64,000 bases of DNA from Cyanobacteria bacterium UBA2855 (lineage in GTDB: Bacteria; Cyanobacteriota; Vampirovibrionia; Gastranaerophilales; Gastranaerophilaceae), in assembly GCA_002350725.1 (NCBI GenBank), contig DEFJ01000025.1:1-64000 (forward strand). Direction: 5' to 3'. Under the pieces are notes generated by a model. The model searched no databases and had not been told where the DNA came from. It saw only the letters and a list, made by a program, of their open reading frames with translations. The translations under genes were made by a program, and so were the position numbers. Of this stretch, positions 45,713 to 53,055 are shown one piece after another. Position 1 is the stretch's first letter. Each line of letters begins with the position of its first letter.

Positions 45713-47116
45713 TTAAGCTTGGTATGTCCACCACTTCCAAGATGGCTCTAAATTAACATCTTCCTGACTATAATAAGTTGCGATATGTTCTCTTATTTCG
45801 TCAAGTTCTTTAAAGCCCCACCACGCACCTTCGCTGACGCTATCTAAGTAATCTTCACCTGCTTGGTAAGCAACATGTTCACCCCATTTAGGTAAATTTG
45901 TAGGATATAAATATGCTGTGGCATGGGTCACTTCATGAACCATTACTTCAACCAAATCATACCATTTTGTGCTTGAATTTTTTGCCATGTTTACATCTAA
46001 AAACATACCGCCCATACCATCACCCTCATCATCATCAGAATACCATGAGGTTCCGGCACTGTTCATATAATACAAGTATACACCCAGCGTTGTTCCGCTA
46101 CCGCTGCTGTCTTTATTTAAGTCATCATATGCAATTTTATTTGCAGCTTTTAATCTGGCAAGAGCATTTGCTTGATCTGTCATGCCGGCAGCATTAAAAT
46201 ATTCTTCCGTTCTTGCGATAACAAACGCTTTCTTTTGATCTAATGTCATTGCACTGAATTTTGCTTGAATTTTTGCGGCATAAGCCTCTATTCTTTGTTG
46301 ATATTCACGTTCGACAGAATTTGCCAAATCCGAATCATTTGCTATCGTTCCTGTTTGAATATCAATCATACTGTCAATTAAATCAGGATAAGCTTTTATA
46401 AATGCTTTAATTTCATCCGCTGACAATACACTGTTTGAATTGTCATCCAATACATTAAATACTTTATTTATCTGGCTGAAAAAATATCCGAAATCTTCTT
46501 CTAAATCATCATCTTGAGTCAATTTTACAAGTTGAGCTCTTGTAATACCTGTATCTTTTGTTATAGAACCGTTTTTGGAATTTACATAAGTAAAAAACTT
46601 ATCAAAAACAAGATTTACTTTTTCGTCTAACTCAGTTTCACTATCTCCGCCATCTTCACCCCCTGTAGGGTCAGTAGGATCGGTTGGATTTGTCGGATCG
46701 GTTGGATCTGTTGGATCTGTTGGATCCGTTGGATATATCGGTTCCTCTATAGGAAGCGTCGGATTAGTCGGATTAGTTGAACCAGAAGATTTATGGTGCA
46801 ATTCATAAATAACTTGTTTAATATCTTTAATTTGCTGTTCGGACAAATCACTAATAGTAATTGCATACCCTTTTTTAATATTTTCCGTAGCCGTAGCATC
46901 ATGAACACAAGAGTTCTTCGTATTGCCTGAAACGGCAATATGATTTGCTATACTAAATATGGTTTCATTCTCGTTTTCTTCCAAGACTTTTTCCACCAAC
47001 TGTTTAATCTCCATGGCTTCATCCGGATTTTTCAAAGTGAAGTCTTTTGTAGTCTGCAAGTCAACTTTCTTTTGTGTAGCTACCATCTTTAAAAACGGGG
47101 TATTTTGAATTTCCAT
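45713..47116 (-). CDS. Putative zinc metallopeptidase with DPT-repeat linker and EF-hand-like segment (467 aa)
   Basis: I moved the start from 47179 to the ATG at 47116 (MEIQNTPFLKMV) because AAGGAG sits six bases upstream of it. Order of parts: a 125-residue N-terminal helical region; a linker of repeated (D/N)PT units at about residues 135-160; an EF-hand-like loop (LDDNSNSVLSADEIKAFI, Ca-ligand spacing); a helical region; and a C-terminal domain with VEVMVHEVTHATAYLYP, the HExxH zinc motif, followed by WGEHVAYQAGEDYLD, which may give the third ligand. No signal peptide is visible, although the calcium-like motif and linker suggest an extracellular protein. Family unknown. Substrate could be a neighbour on the cell surface. 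Confidence 0.6.
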   Translation of the reverse strand: MEIQNTPFLKMVATQKKVDLQTTKDFTLKNPDEAMEIKQLVEKVLEENENETIFSIANHIAVSGNTKNSCVHDATATENIKKGYAITISDLSEQQIKDIKQVIYELHHKSSGSTNPTNPTLPIEEPIYPTDPTDPTDPTDPTNPTDPTDPTGGEDGGDSETELDEKVNLVFDKFFTYVNSKNGSITKDTGITRAQLVKLTQDDDLEEDFGYFFSQINKVFNVLDDNSNSVLSADEIKAFIKAYPDLIDSMIDIQTGTIANDSDLANSVEREYQQRIEAYAAKIQAKFSAMTLDQKKAFVIARTEEYFNAAGMTDQANALARLKAANKIAYDDLNKDSSGSGTTLGVYLYYMNSAGTSWYSDDDEGDGMGGMFLDVNMAKNSSTKWYDLVEVMVHEVTHATAYLYPTNLPKWGEHVAYQAGEDYLDSVSEGAWWGFKELDEIREHIATYYSQEDVNLEPSWKWWTYQA

Positions 47117-47205
47117 AAAGTACTCCTTATATTCATCGTATATATCGGAATACTTTTTTATTATCTTTAGTGATTTCAAAATATATGTTACAAATTTTTA
47201 CATAC

Positions 47206-47229
47206 AAAAATACCGCTATAAAAGCGGTA
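47206..47229 (-). terminator. Terminator of the 91-residue ISFG gene
   Basis: TACCGCT / AGCGGTA stem (47211-47229), with TTTTT following on the minus strand (A run at 47206-47210). Confidence 0.85.
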
Positions 47230-47292
47230 CTCATTTAACAATATGTTTTGGGGTAAATATAAATATATATCGATATCTGAACAAGTGAACCA

Positions 47293-47568
47293 CTACCCTA
47301 AGAAAGAAATTCTCTGATCCGGAGTTTTACTTTGCATATTAGCTTGTTCAGATGAGGAAACTACATATTTATAAGTTCTTGCAATTTTCTTAATAACCGT
47401 TGAAATCGGGTTAGACGGCATAGAATTACTCAAATTACCCTCAAATTCTCTACGAGCATTTGGATTTTGCAAAGCAAGAATCGCCATGTTCGGTGTTACA
47501 GTATTTCCATCACCGAAAGAAATGTACTGTTTAGATGTGTTAAATTTTACAGGATTAATTGTTATCAT
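47293..47568 (-). CDS. Small ISFG-motif protein of unknown function (91 aa)
   Basis: No family recognised. Near the N-terminus it has NTSKQYISFGDGNTV and at the very end QRISFLG. The middle is helical (NMAILALQNPNARREFEGNL, VIKKIARTYKYVVSS). There is no signal peptide. The gene is well formed: consensus promoter, a small hairpin in the leader, AGGAGG just before the ATG, and its own terminator, so it is probably expressed strongly. It is one of several ISFG/NINFG proteins in the window (12014, 48418), suggesting a lineage-specific targeting or interaction motif. Confidence 0.65.
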   Translation of the reverse strand: MITINPVKFNTSKQYISFGDGNTVTPNMAILALQNPNARREFEGNLSNSMPSNPISTVIKKIARTYKYVVSSSEQANMQSKTPDQRISFLG

Positions 47569-47628
47569 ATGCTTCCTCCTCTCTTGAGGTTTATTAAGTG
47601 TTGTTTGAACACTTCATCTAACAATTTC

Positions 47629-47657
47629 AATATACATTATAAAAAATATTTTGTCAA
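47629..47657 (-). promoter_or_regulatory. Promoter of the 91-residue ISFG gene, with leader hairpin
   Basis: On the minus strand TTGACA (47652-47657), 17 bp, TATATT (47629-47634). A hairpin AAGTGTT/AACACTT (47596-47614) lies between the start of transcription and the AGGAGG ribosome site. Confidence 0.75.
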
Positions 47658-47872
47658 CCCCTATTATAAAGTTTTGTAAAGGTGGCTACAAACTAATTAT
47701 ATTAACACTTATGGATAAAGTGGCGAAAATACACTTATTCAAGATGTTTTCTGATTATTTTCATTTTTAATCATATTTTTTTTAAAAAATACAAAAAAAA
47801 TTCCTTACCAATAAAACTAGCCAAGTGGGCAATTGTATTAATGACACTTATTGCGTTTAATATAATTAATCT

Positions 47873-47930
47873 TTTTCATACTTCCAGCTATTCTTAATTC
47901 CAACGAGCCTCTTTCTGAGGCTCTTTTTTT
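47873..47930 (+). ncRNA. Candidate small RNA (about 60 nt) with intrinsic terminator
   Basis: The terminator GAGCCTC-TTTCT-GAGGCTC plus seven T (47905-47930) faces the plus strand, yet no plus-strand ORF precedes it. A TATAAT at 47861-47866 would start a transcript near 47873; the -35 region is weak (TTAATG at 17 bp). Nothing links it to a known RNA family. Confidence 0.35.
47905..47930 (+). terminator. Intrinsic terminator on the plus strand
   Basis: 7-bp GC-rich stem with a 5-base loop followed by seven T. On the minus strand the T tract is absent, so it does not serve the minus-strand operon ending at 47943. Confidence 0.85.
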
Positions 47931-47942
47931 GCAGTATTGCTG

Positions 47943-48404
47943 CTATTTTGACAGATAACTTAATATTGCCCCGCCAATTTCTTCATTTGGATCAAACGGC
48001 ACGGTCGCAGATTTACTCAAAGAATTTTGAATTAGAAAATTTAATAATACCCCAAATGCATCCGGAACTTGCGTTTTTCGATAAATTCCGGCCAAAAAGG
48101 TTTGAAGATAAGGAGATTTTGAGCTATTCAGACGTGATAAAGAAGGATACATTTTATCAATCCCTTTTGTACCGTTATCAAGCATGCGATTTAAAATATA
48201 CAAAGTTTCTGTCAATTGAGCCTCATTTTGAGAATATTTTACAATTTCTTCCAAATACGGCAAAGCTTTTTCACCTTGTCGAACAAACATATCTGTTTTA
48301 TTCTCATCAAATTTTATATAGTTATACTGTTTTTTAGGCATATATTGTGGTGTTGGGTATTGTACATATTTAATATCTACAGGATTTCCTACCGGATTAA
48401 TCAT
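47943..48404 (-). CDS. Third gene of the cobalamin-riboswitch operon, helical-repeat-like protein (153 aa)
   Basis: The start is placed at 48404 (MINPVGNPVDIKYVQYPTP), preceded by AAGGAG; the longer frame from 48509 overlaps the upstream gene and lacks an RBS. After a Pro/Tyr-rich N-terminus come paired helices (GEKALPYLEEIVKYSQNEAQ, TETLYILNRMLDNGTKG, YLQTFLAGIYRKTQVPDAFG) resembling HEAT/ARM-type repeats. No signal peptide and no known family. It is 13 bp downstream of the 500-residue membrane protein gene and closes the operon. Confidence 0.6.
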   Translation of the reverse strand: MINPVGNPVDIKYVQYPTPQYMPKKQYNYIKFDENKTDMFVRQGEKALPYLEEIVKYSQNEAQLTETLYILNRMLDNGTKGIDKMYPSLSRLNSSKSPYLQTFLAGIYRKTQVPDAFGVLLNFLIQNSLSKSATVPFDPNEEIGGAILSYLSK

Positions 48405-48417
48405 GATTATCTCCTTT

Positions 48418-49920
48418 TTATGAATATACAAACGGAGGTCCGTTTTTAATTTCCAATAATATATTTTCTGCCATGGTCTTGAGCTGTTCTTTAGGTTTAC
48501 CCTCATCAACTTTTGAGAAAAACTCCTCGACGAGCGGCTTTATAGCGGCATCTTTCTTAGCTTTAAAATTTCTTAATTCAGTTGATATGAGTCTGCGCTG
48601 CAAATCTAACTCAGTTTGGGCATTAATTTTTTTGACCTGAACCTCTTTAATAGCATCTCCTACAATTTTTCCTCCATAACTCACAGCCGCAAGAGCAGTT
48701 GTACCAAAGAAAAGTTGCTGAAATTGCTTGTTATCCGGTTCAATCAACAAATTATAGAAAAACGCTCTGTAATCATCAACAAAGGAAGAAAATGAAGGTT
48801 TTTGAGTCCCATCGCCACCGATATTTGGATTAACTTTTACTGTCGAAGTATTTATTTTATTCATTACGCGAGTAACAAAGCGTTGCTTCTCTTTTTTAGA
48901 CCACGAAGTATGTTTCACCACTTCATCAATATCTGATTGATTTGCATTTATAAATTGAAGCATGTTTTCCAAATAGTCTTGAACATATTTTTTATTCTTT
49001 GAAGATTTTGCAATTATTTGCATATCCTGCTTAGTTTTCTCAATAAACTTTTGAGTTTCAACTGTTCCTGCTCTCAAATTTTTCATTGAATAAAGCGACA
49101 GGGCAACAATAGATGCAAAAGTAGCCGAACCAAGTGCAAAATATTTAAAAAATCCGGAATGCTCTTTTTTATTGGCATCGGATGCTCCAAATGACAAATC
49201 TTTTGAAGATGTAAACATTCCAAATGGCTGTATTTTTGGCTCAGACGGCATAAGATATTCCGAGAAAAGTTTTGTTTTTTCGGAAAGCATATTTCTTATA
49301 ATTTGCATTTTTCCGCTAAATGATTGAGTTTCAACCGCAATAAGATTTTCCTGCAAGTCTTTTTGAATATCAGCTTCACGCTTTTTTACCCAAACATCTT
49401 TAAATCCGTCAAGAAATGTTTTACCCATAAATGCAGTGGCGGTCAAGGTTAATACCCCAAGTCCGGCACGAACGGTTTTTCTGTTCGGGTTCTGAACCAT
49501 TTGGACAATAGCCTGAACAGTTTCTTCATTAATTGATATATTACGGGTGAAGGAAGTTATCCATTTTTCTTTTGCAATCTCGTTTGTAATTTTTGCATTA
49601 CGTTTTACAAACGCTGATACGCCTGCGAATATTCCCATCACACCGACCGCTAAAGCGCTAATTGGGAGCAAACTGCGCTCAGGATTTGTCAAATTCTCAC
49701 CCAATTGTTTTGGCAGTTTTGTATGGCTTGAAATTATCAATGTATCCCTTGTATCATCAAGATTATAAGAATTTGGTAATACATTATTTTCATCATTATC
49801 TTTAATGAAATTGTTTACAATTACCCCTTCTTTTGTTTTATAACTGTTAACCTTTTGACTGGTAGTCAGATTTCTGTGCTGACGGCGAGTTTCACTATCA
49901 TTAAATTGTATTTTATTCAT
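48418..49920 (-). CDS. Second gene of the cobalamin-riboswitch operon, membrane protein (500 aa)
   Basis: Unknown family. The N-terminal 85 residues are polar. Hydrophobic segments lie near residues 90-110 (PISALAVGVMGIFAGVSAFV), 155-175 (GLGVLTLTATAFMGKTFLDG), 270-290 (FALGSATFASIVALSLYSM) and about 405-425 (LFFGTTALAAVSYGGKIV), separated by long charged helices. The segment DLSFGASDANKK carries the SFGA element seen in other unknown proteins here. The ATG overlaps the stop of the previous gene by 4 bp (translational coupling). Its expression is placed under cobalamin control by the upstream riboswitch. Confidence 0.6.
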   Translation of the reverse strand: MNKIQFNDSETRRQHRNLTTSQKVNSYKTKEGVIVNNFIKDNDENNVLPNSYNLDDTRDTLIISSHTKLPKQLGENLTNPERSLLPISALAVGVMGIFAGVSAFVKRNAKITNEIAKEKWITSFTRNISINEETVQAIVQMVQNPNRKTVRAGLGVLTLTATAFMGKTFLDGFKDVWVKKREADIQKDLQENLIAVETQSFSGKMQIIRNMLSEKTKLFSEYLMPSEPKIQPFGMFTSSKDLSFGASDANKKEHSGFFKYFALGSATFASIVALSLYSMKNLRAGTVETQKFIEKTKQDMQIIAKSSKNKKYVQDYLENMLQFINANQSDIDEVVKHTSWSKKEKQRFVTRVMNKINTSTVKVNPNIGGDGTQKPSFSSFVDDYRAFFYNLLIEPDNKQFQQLFFGTTALAAVSYGGKIVGDAIKEVQVKKINAQTELDLQRRLISTELRNFKAKKDAAIKPLVEEFFSKVDEGKPKEQLKTMAENILLEIKNGPPFVYS

Positions 49921-50621
49921 TCTGTACTACCTTTCCGTCTTAATTCCGTATCATCATCACCCTTTAGTCTTTTATATAAATTATGTATAAAGGTCTTTAG
50001 TTTGAAGGCTTTTTTAGCCTCATCGACTTTCTTTTCATCATTTTGCGCATCTTGAGGATTAAAAATGGAGAACAATGATTTTACTTTTTTCTTAAATTCG
50101 TTAAGAGGTTCTCCTATTTTTTTGGAAATAGCAGCCTTTATTTCGCCATAAATAGCAGACAATTTATCAGAAATATCAATTAGTTTTTGAGATACAAATT
50201 GCACTATATTATGTACTACATGTGGGATATTTTTAATGATATTCAGAGCATTACCAATAGTGAAATTAATAACAAAATTTATAGGTCTGGCAAGTATTTG
50301 CGGCAAAGAATTTGAAATTTGCCCCGTTATATTTGCGAGTCTTTCTGACACACTCATCATAAATTTATCAAAAGCCGCAAGACGTTGTGCAAAGCTTATA
50401 GCATCTTGCTGTCTTTGAAGCTTCGCATTTTGTTGAGCCTTTAGCATTGCACCAATTGCCGCACATTCATTCCAACTCATTTCTCCCGGCTTTGCCGTAT
50501 GGTCAGCAGTTTTCATCCCTCCGCCCATTCCGTTACAAATAGGGCAAGCACCCAAAGGCGCACCATGCGGACAGGTACCCGATTTCATAATATTAGGTTG
50601 TGACATCACTGCAGACGGCAT
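49917..50621 (-). CDS. First gene of the cobalamin-riboswitch operon, CPHG...CPIC zinc-knuckle protein (234 aa)
   Basis: The start is the ATG at 50621 (MPSAVMSQPNIMKSG); AAGAGGA, the 3' half of the riboswitch hairpin read on the minus strand, is its ribosome site. The upstream in-frame ATG (50684) lies within the leader. Residues 17-32 read CPHGAPLGACPICNG, four Cys with Gly/Pro spacing typical of a zinc knuckle, followed by GMGGGMKTADH. The rest is helical with a hydrophobic stretch (ILARPINFVINFTIGNALNI) and a basic, acidic-mixed C-terminus (KFKLKTFIHNLYKRLKG-like). Function unknown; a metal- or corrinoid-related job is suggested only by the riboswitch. Confidence 0.65.
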   Translation of the reverse strand: MPSAVMSQPNIMKSGTCPHGAPLGACPICNGMGGGMKTADHTAKPGEMSWNECAAIGAMLKAQQNAKLQRQQDAISFAQRLAAFDKFMMSVSERLANITGQISNSLPQILARPINFVINFTIGNALNIIKNIPHVVHNIVQFVSQKLIDISDKLSAIYGEIKAAISKKIGEPLNEFKKKVKSLFSIFNPQDAQNDEKKVDEAKKAFKLKTFIHNLYKRLKGDDDTELRRKGSTE

Positions 50622-50622
50622 T

Positions 50623-50657
50623 AAAAAATCCTCTTCATATACACATTGCAAAGAGGA
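50623..50657 (-). terminator. Expression platform of the cobalamin riboswitch (terminator / RBS hairpin)
   Basis: On the minus strand TCCTCTT (50651-50657) pairs with AAGAGGA (50629-50635), followed by six T, then the ATG of the first operon gene. The 3' arm is also the Shine-Dalgarno sequence, so the same hairpin can stop transcription and hide the ribosome site. Confidence 0.75.
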
Positions 50658-50699
50658 CAACTCTAATCGGATAAGAATTTCCATATCGCACGTAGAAAT

Positions 50700-50795
50700 T
50701 CATCACATATTGAGCATTCCGGCTTTCCCGCAGATGCGGCATACGGTTGCGGCTACAGTCGGGGAATTTCACCCCGTTTCCTCGTTTGTATTCAT
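50700..50795 (-). promoter_or_regulatory. Cobalamin riboswitch
   Basis: Read on the minus strand: GAGGAAACGGGGTGAAAT, then TCCCCGACTGTAGCCGCAAC, CGTATGCCGCATCTGCGG and AAGCCGGAATGCTC. These match the conserved core of cobalamin riboswitches: GGAA, a GGGGTGAAATTCCCC hairpin (50759-50777), C.GT..CCGCAAC, and the B12-box type AGCCGGAATGC (50712-50724). The aptamer lies between a consensus promoter and a terminator/RBS hairpin just before the operon. In the family, AdoCbl or MeCbl binding turns expression off, here of genes of unknown function. Confidence 0.85.
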
Positions 50796-50824
50796 ATCCT
50801 AAAATAACCATATACCAATGTCAA
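50796..50824 (-). promoter_or_regulatory. Promoter driving the cobalamin riboswitch operon
   Basis: TTGACA (50819-50824), 17 bp, TAGGAT (50796-50801) on the minus strand, starting the transcript about 10 bases before the aptamer core. The -35 lies within the first codons of the longer DUF4145 frame, arguing for that gene's later start. Confidence 0.8.
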
Positions 50825-50842
50825 CAACCGCAGCGGTTTTTC

Positions 50843-50871
50843 TTGACAATAATAATGCGGCATTGTACTAT
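50843..50871 (+). promoter_or_regulatory. Promoter of the DUF4145 gene
   Basis: TTGACA (50843-50848), 17 bp, TACTAT (50866-50871). Transcript start near 50878, just before the ATG at 50887. It is back to back with the riboswitch promoter. Confidence 0.6.
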
Positions 50872-50886
50872 TATATCGGGAAATTA

Positions 50887-51663
50887 ATGATGGCTGCAAA
50901 TTTTGATTTTTTAAAAAAAACTGACAAAAATTTATTTGAAATTATTAATGAAGCTGAAAAACTATATCGCGATGAATATTTTTCACAATGCATTACTCAA
51001 ACCAGACAATTTGCAGAAAATGTATGTAAAAATGTACTTGGAGATAAACGTACGGTTGAAGAAACTTTTGACGATATGTTGGCAACGCTAAAGGATAACT
51101 CCTCAGGAGAAGAGCAGGAAAAAGAATTTATTGATGACTTATATTTTCTAAAAAAACAAGGAAATGATGCAGTTCACTCTTCAACAAACAATAAAAGCGG
51201 TATGGAGGCACTTGAATGCTTACAAAGAGCCTTTGAAGTCGCAATAAATTATGCGGTATACAACAAGGGCGCAAAATCGGATATTTTAAAATTAAGATAT
51301 GATACAGAGCTTCTTGTTACAGGTAAAAAGTCTAAAAAATCTTTATCAGAAAAATATGAAGAAGCTAAAGAAAACGAAGAAAAGAAAACTTCAACAAAAA
51401 CTAAAAAATCTACAGGTTCAAAAAGGGGAAGAAAATCAAAAAAAGAAATAAGTGTATTCCCCATAAGTTGGGGTATAAAGCCTAAAGAAAAACCTCAAAC
51501 AAAAAAAGAAAATAAAAAGAAAAAAGTTTTCACAAAACAATCATACTCAATGAAACATAAAAATAACAAAAAAGGTCTGCCGATATTTTGGATAATCGTC
51601 GGTATATCTTCTTTCATTTCGTTAGTTGTAATATTATCAATGTTTATCGCAAGTGTTCTGTAA
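50887..51663 (+). CDS. DUF4145-domain protein with Lys-rich linker and C-terminal membrane anchor (258 aa)
   Basis: The start is taken as ATG 50887 (MAANFDFLKKTDKNLFEIIN). Family proteins begin like this, and the upstream frame to 50818 runs through promoter sequence. The N-terminal 130 residues are DUF4145-like: INEAEKLYRDEYFSQCITQT, RQFAENVC, LYFLKKQGNDAVHSSTNNKS, the last with the conserved N.A.H. A very Lys/Thr/Ser-rich linker of about 80 residues follows, and the C-terminus is a single transmembrane helix (PIFWIIVGISSFISLVVILS). DUF4145 occurs in restriction and other DNA-related systems, but the anchor suggests a membrane role. Confidence 0.7.
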   Translation: MMAANFDFLKKTDKNLFEIINEAEKLYRDEYFSQCITQTRQFAENVCKNVLGDKRTVEETFDDMLATLKDNSSGEEQEKEFIDDLYFLKKQGNDAVHSSTNNKSGMEALECLQRAFEVAINYAVYNKGAKSDILKLRYDTELLVTGKKSKKSLSEKYEEAKENEEKKTSTKTKKSTGSKRGRKSKKEISVFPISWGIKPKEKPQTKKENKKKKVFTKQSYSMKHKNNKKGLPIFWIIVGISSFISLVVILSMFIASVL

Positions 51664-51679
51664 ATTAAAGGGATCTATT

Positions 51680-52963
51680 ATGAAAAAATATATTTTATTA
51701 TTATGCGTAATCTTAATGTTCAATCAGAATTACACAAGTGCAGATATAATAAATCCAAATTACAACAACGGTAATGTATATAAGCAGGATAAAAGATTTA
51801 TTCCAGTACAAGCGCCTGATTATGCAAGATTTTACGATATCGATTCCGAAAAATTCACGGCAAAATTTATCCCATACAGTAACTCCGCCGAAAAACTTCT
51901 TTCGGGGTCTATAAAAACTTCGTACAAGAATGCGAAAAAGATTGAAAAATACATTGCCGATAAAAACTACAAAAAAGCTGTCGGTGTTGACGGAAACTTT
52001 TTACCAACTCATTTAAAATACTATCATTATTTGGTAGATAAAAACGACATGCACTCTGCAATGAACGAAATGATGATAATTAAACGTATAAATTCTGCTG
52101 ACAGAGTTCTTAATGACGATATTGTTTCTTATAAACTCGGAATGCTCTATTATCTGAACAAAAATTACGCAGGCGCGCTTAGTTATCTTGCGGATTTTGC
52201 TGATAAAAAAAATCCGTCCGAGGAAAATTTATGGTTTGCATTAGGGGATATTTATTCTAACCTCAACAACTACGAAATGAGTCTGAAATATGCAAAAAAA
52301 ATTCCCTCAACATCAATAAATTATACACCGGCTCTGGAAATTTTATATAACGACTATTATGGACTAAAAGACAATAAAAATGCTGAAATTTATGCAAGAG
52401 AACTGGTTAAACGGAGTCCAAATGCAACTAATTATGTAAGACTTGCAACCGTTTCAAGCTCCAACGACTCGGAAAAACTCAGACTTTTATATACGGCAAA
52501 AGACTATGCGGTTACTAACTATGATTACGACTCTTTACTAAGAGCCGATTTTGGCATAGCAAAATTAGAACAGAAAAAAATTGATGCGGCAGCTTCTAAA
52601 TTATACGGTTTTGTAGTAAAACCCGATTGGAATAAAATATACGAAGTATTATCACCTATATTAGAACCGCTGGAATTAAGCAAAATGCAATCCGAATTTT
52701 TTGGCGCCACAAATAATTGCATAACAAGATACAACGGAAATGATTTAATCAAATGCTTTGAAAATGTAAATTCAGAAGAAAATAGTAAAGTAAACGGGAT
52801 ACTTCAAGAATACGAGCAAGCATATATCGAGCAGCTGCAAGCAGAAGCCGAAGCGCAAAGACAACAAGAATTTCTGATGAGAACATATTATCAAAGAATG
52901 TATATAGATGATTTTATGTATATGAGGCATTATCCAAGATATTTTATGAACAATTTTTGGTAA
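51680..52963 (+). CDS. Exported TPR-like protein (427 aa)
   Basis: The start is ATG 51680 (MKKYILLLCVILMFNQNYTS), with AGGG at 51669-51672 before it. A signal peptide of about 21 residues ends in TSA. The mature part has helix pairs resembling tetratricopeptide repeats (MLYYLNKNYAGALSYLADFA; WFALGDIYSNLNNYEMSLKYA; LYNDYYGLKDNKNAEIYARE). The C-terminal 60 residues are Gln/Glu/Tyr/Met-rich (EQLQAEAEAQRQQEFLM, then Tyr/Met/Asp-rich). Likely periplasmic or outer-membrane scaffold, in the same direction as the DUF4145 gene and 16 bp after it. Confidence 0.65.
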   Translation: MKKYILLLCVILMFNQNYTSADIINPNYNNGNVYKQDKRFIPVQAPDYARFYDIDSEKFTAKFIPYSNSAEKLLSGSIKTSYKNAKKIEKYIADKNYKKAVGVDGNFLPTHLKYYHYLVDKNDMHSAMNEMMIIKRINSADRVLNDDIVSYKLGMLYYLNKNYAGALSYLADFADKKNPSEENLWFALGDIYSNLNNYEMSLKYAKKIPSTSINYTPALEILYNDYYGLKDNKNAEIYARELVKRSPNATNYVRLATVSSSNDSEKLRLLYTAKDYAVTNYDYDSLLRADFGIAKLEQKKIDAAASKLYGFVVKPDWNKIYEVLSPILEPLELSKMQSEFFGATNNCITRYNGNDLIKCFENVNSEENSKVNGILQEYEQAYIEQLQAEAEAQRQQEFLMRTYYQRMYIDDFMYMRHYPRYFMNNFW

Positions 52964-52998
52964 AAATAATTACTATATATTATATAATGTTTATACAA

Positions 52999-53027
52999 TT
53001 GACATTTAATATATAACATTATAAAAT
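52999..53027 (+). promoter_or_regulatory. Promoter of the acyl-CoA synthetase operon
   Basis: TTGACA (52999-53004), 17 bp, TAAAAT (53022-53027). Transcript start near 53034, about 22 bases before the ATG at 53056. Confidence 0.75.
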
Positions 53028-53055
53028 ATATCCGTTGATTAAAGGGGTTTTATGT

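Larger units (their letters stand above)
47569..47942. other. Intergenic region with a minus-strand promoter and a plus-strand terminator
   Basis: 374 bases without a gene. The left part holds the promoter and leader of the 91-residue gene. The right part (47700-47930) has no ORF but ends in a strong terminator facing the plus strand, so it may encode a small RNA. The rest is AT-rich without visible structure. Confidence 0.6.

Noticed and set aside
47905..47930. Terminator for the minus-strand operon ending at 47943
   Set aside because: The T tract follows the hairpin only on the plus strand; on the minus strand an A tract precedes it.
50818..50886. Upstream start of the DUF4145 protein
   Set aside because: The segment contains the -35 of the riboswitch promoter and a consensus promoter for the gene itself; family proteins start at the NFDFL segment.
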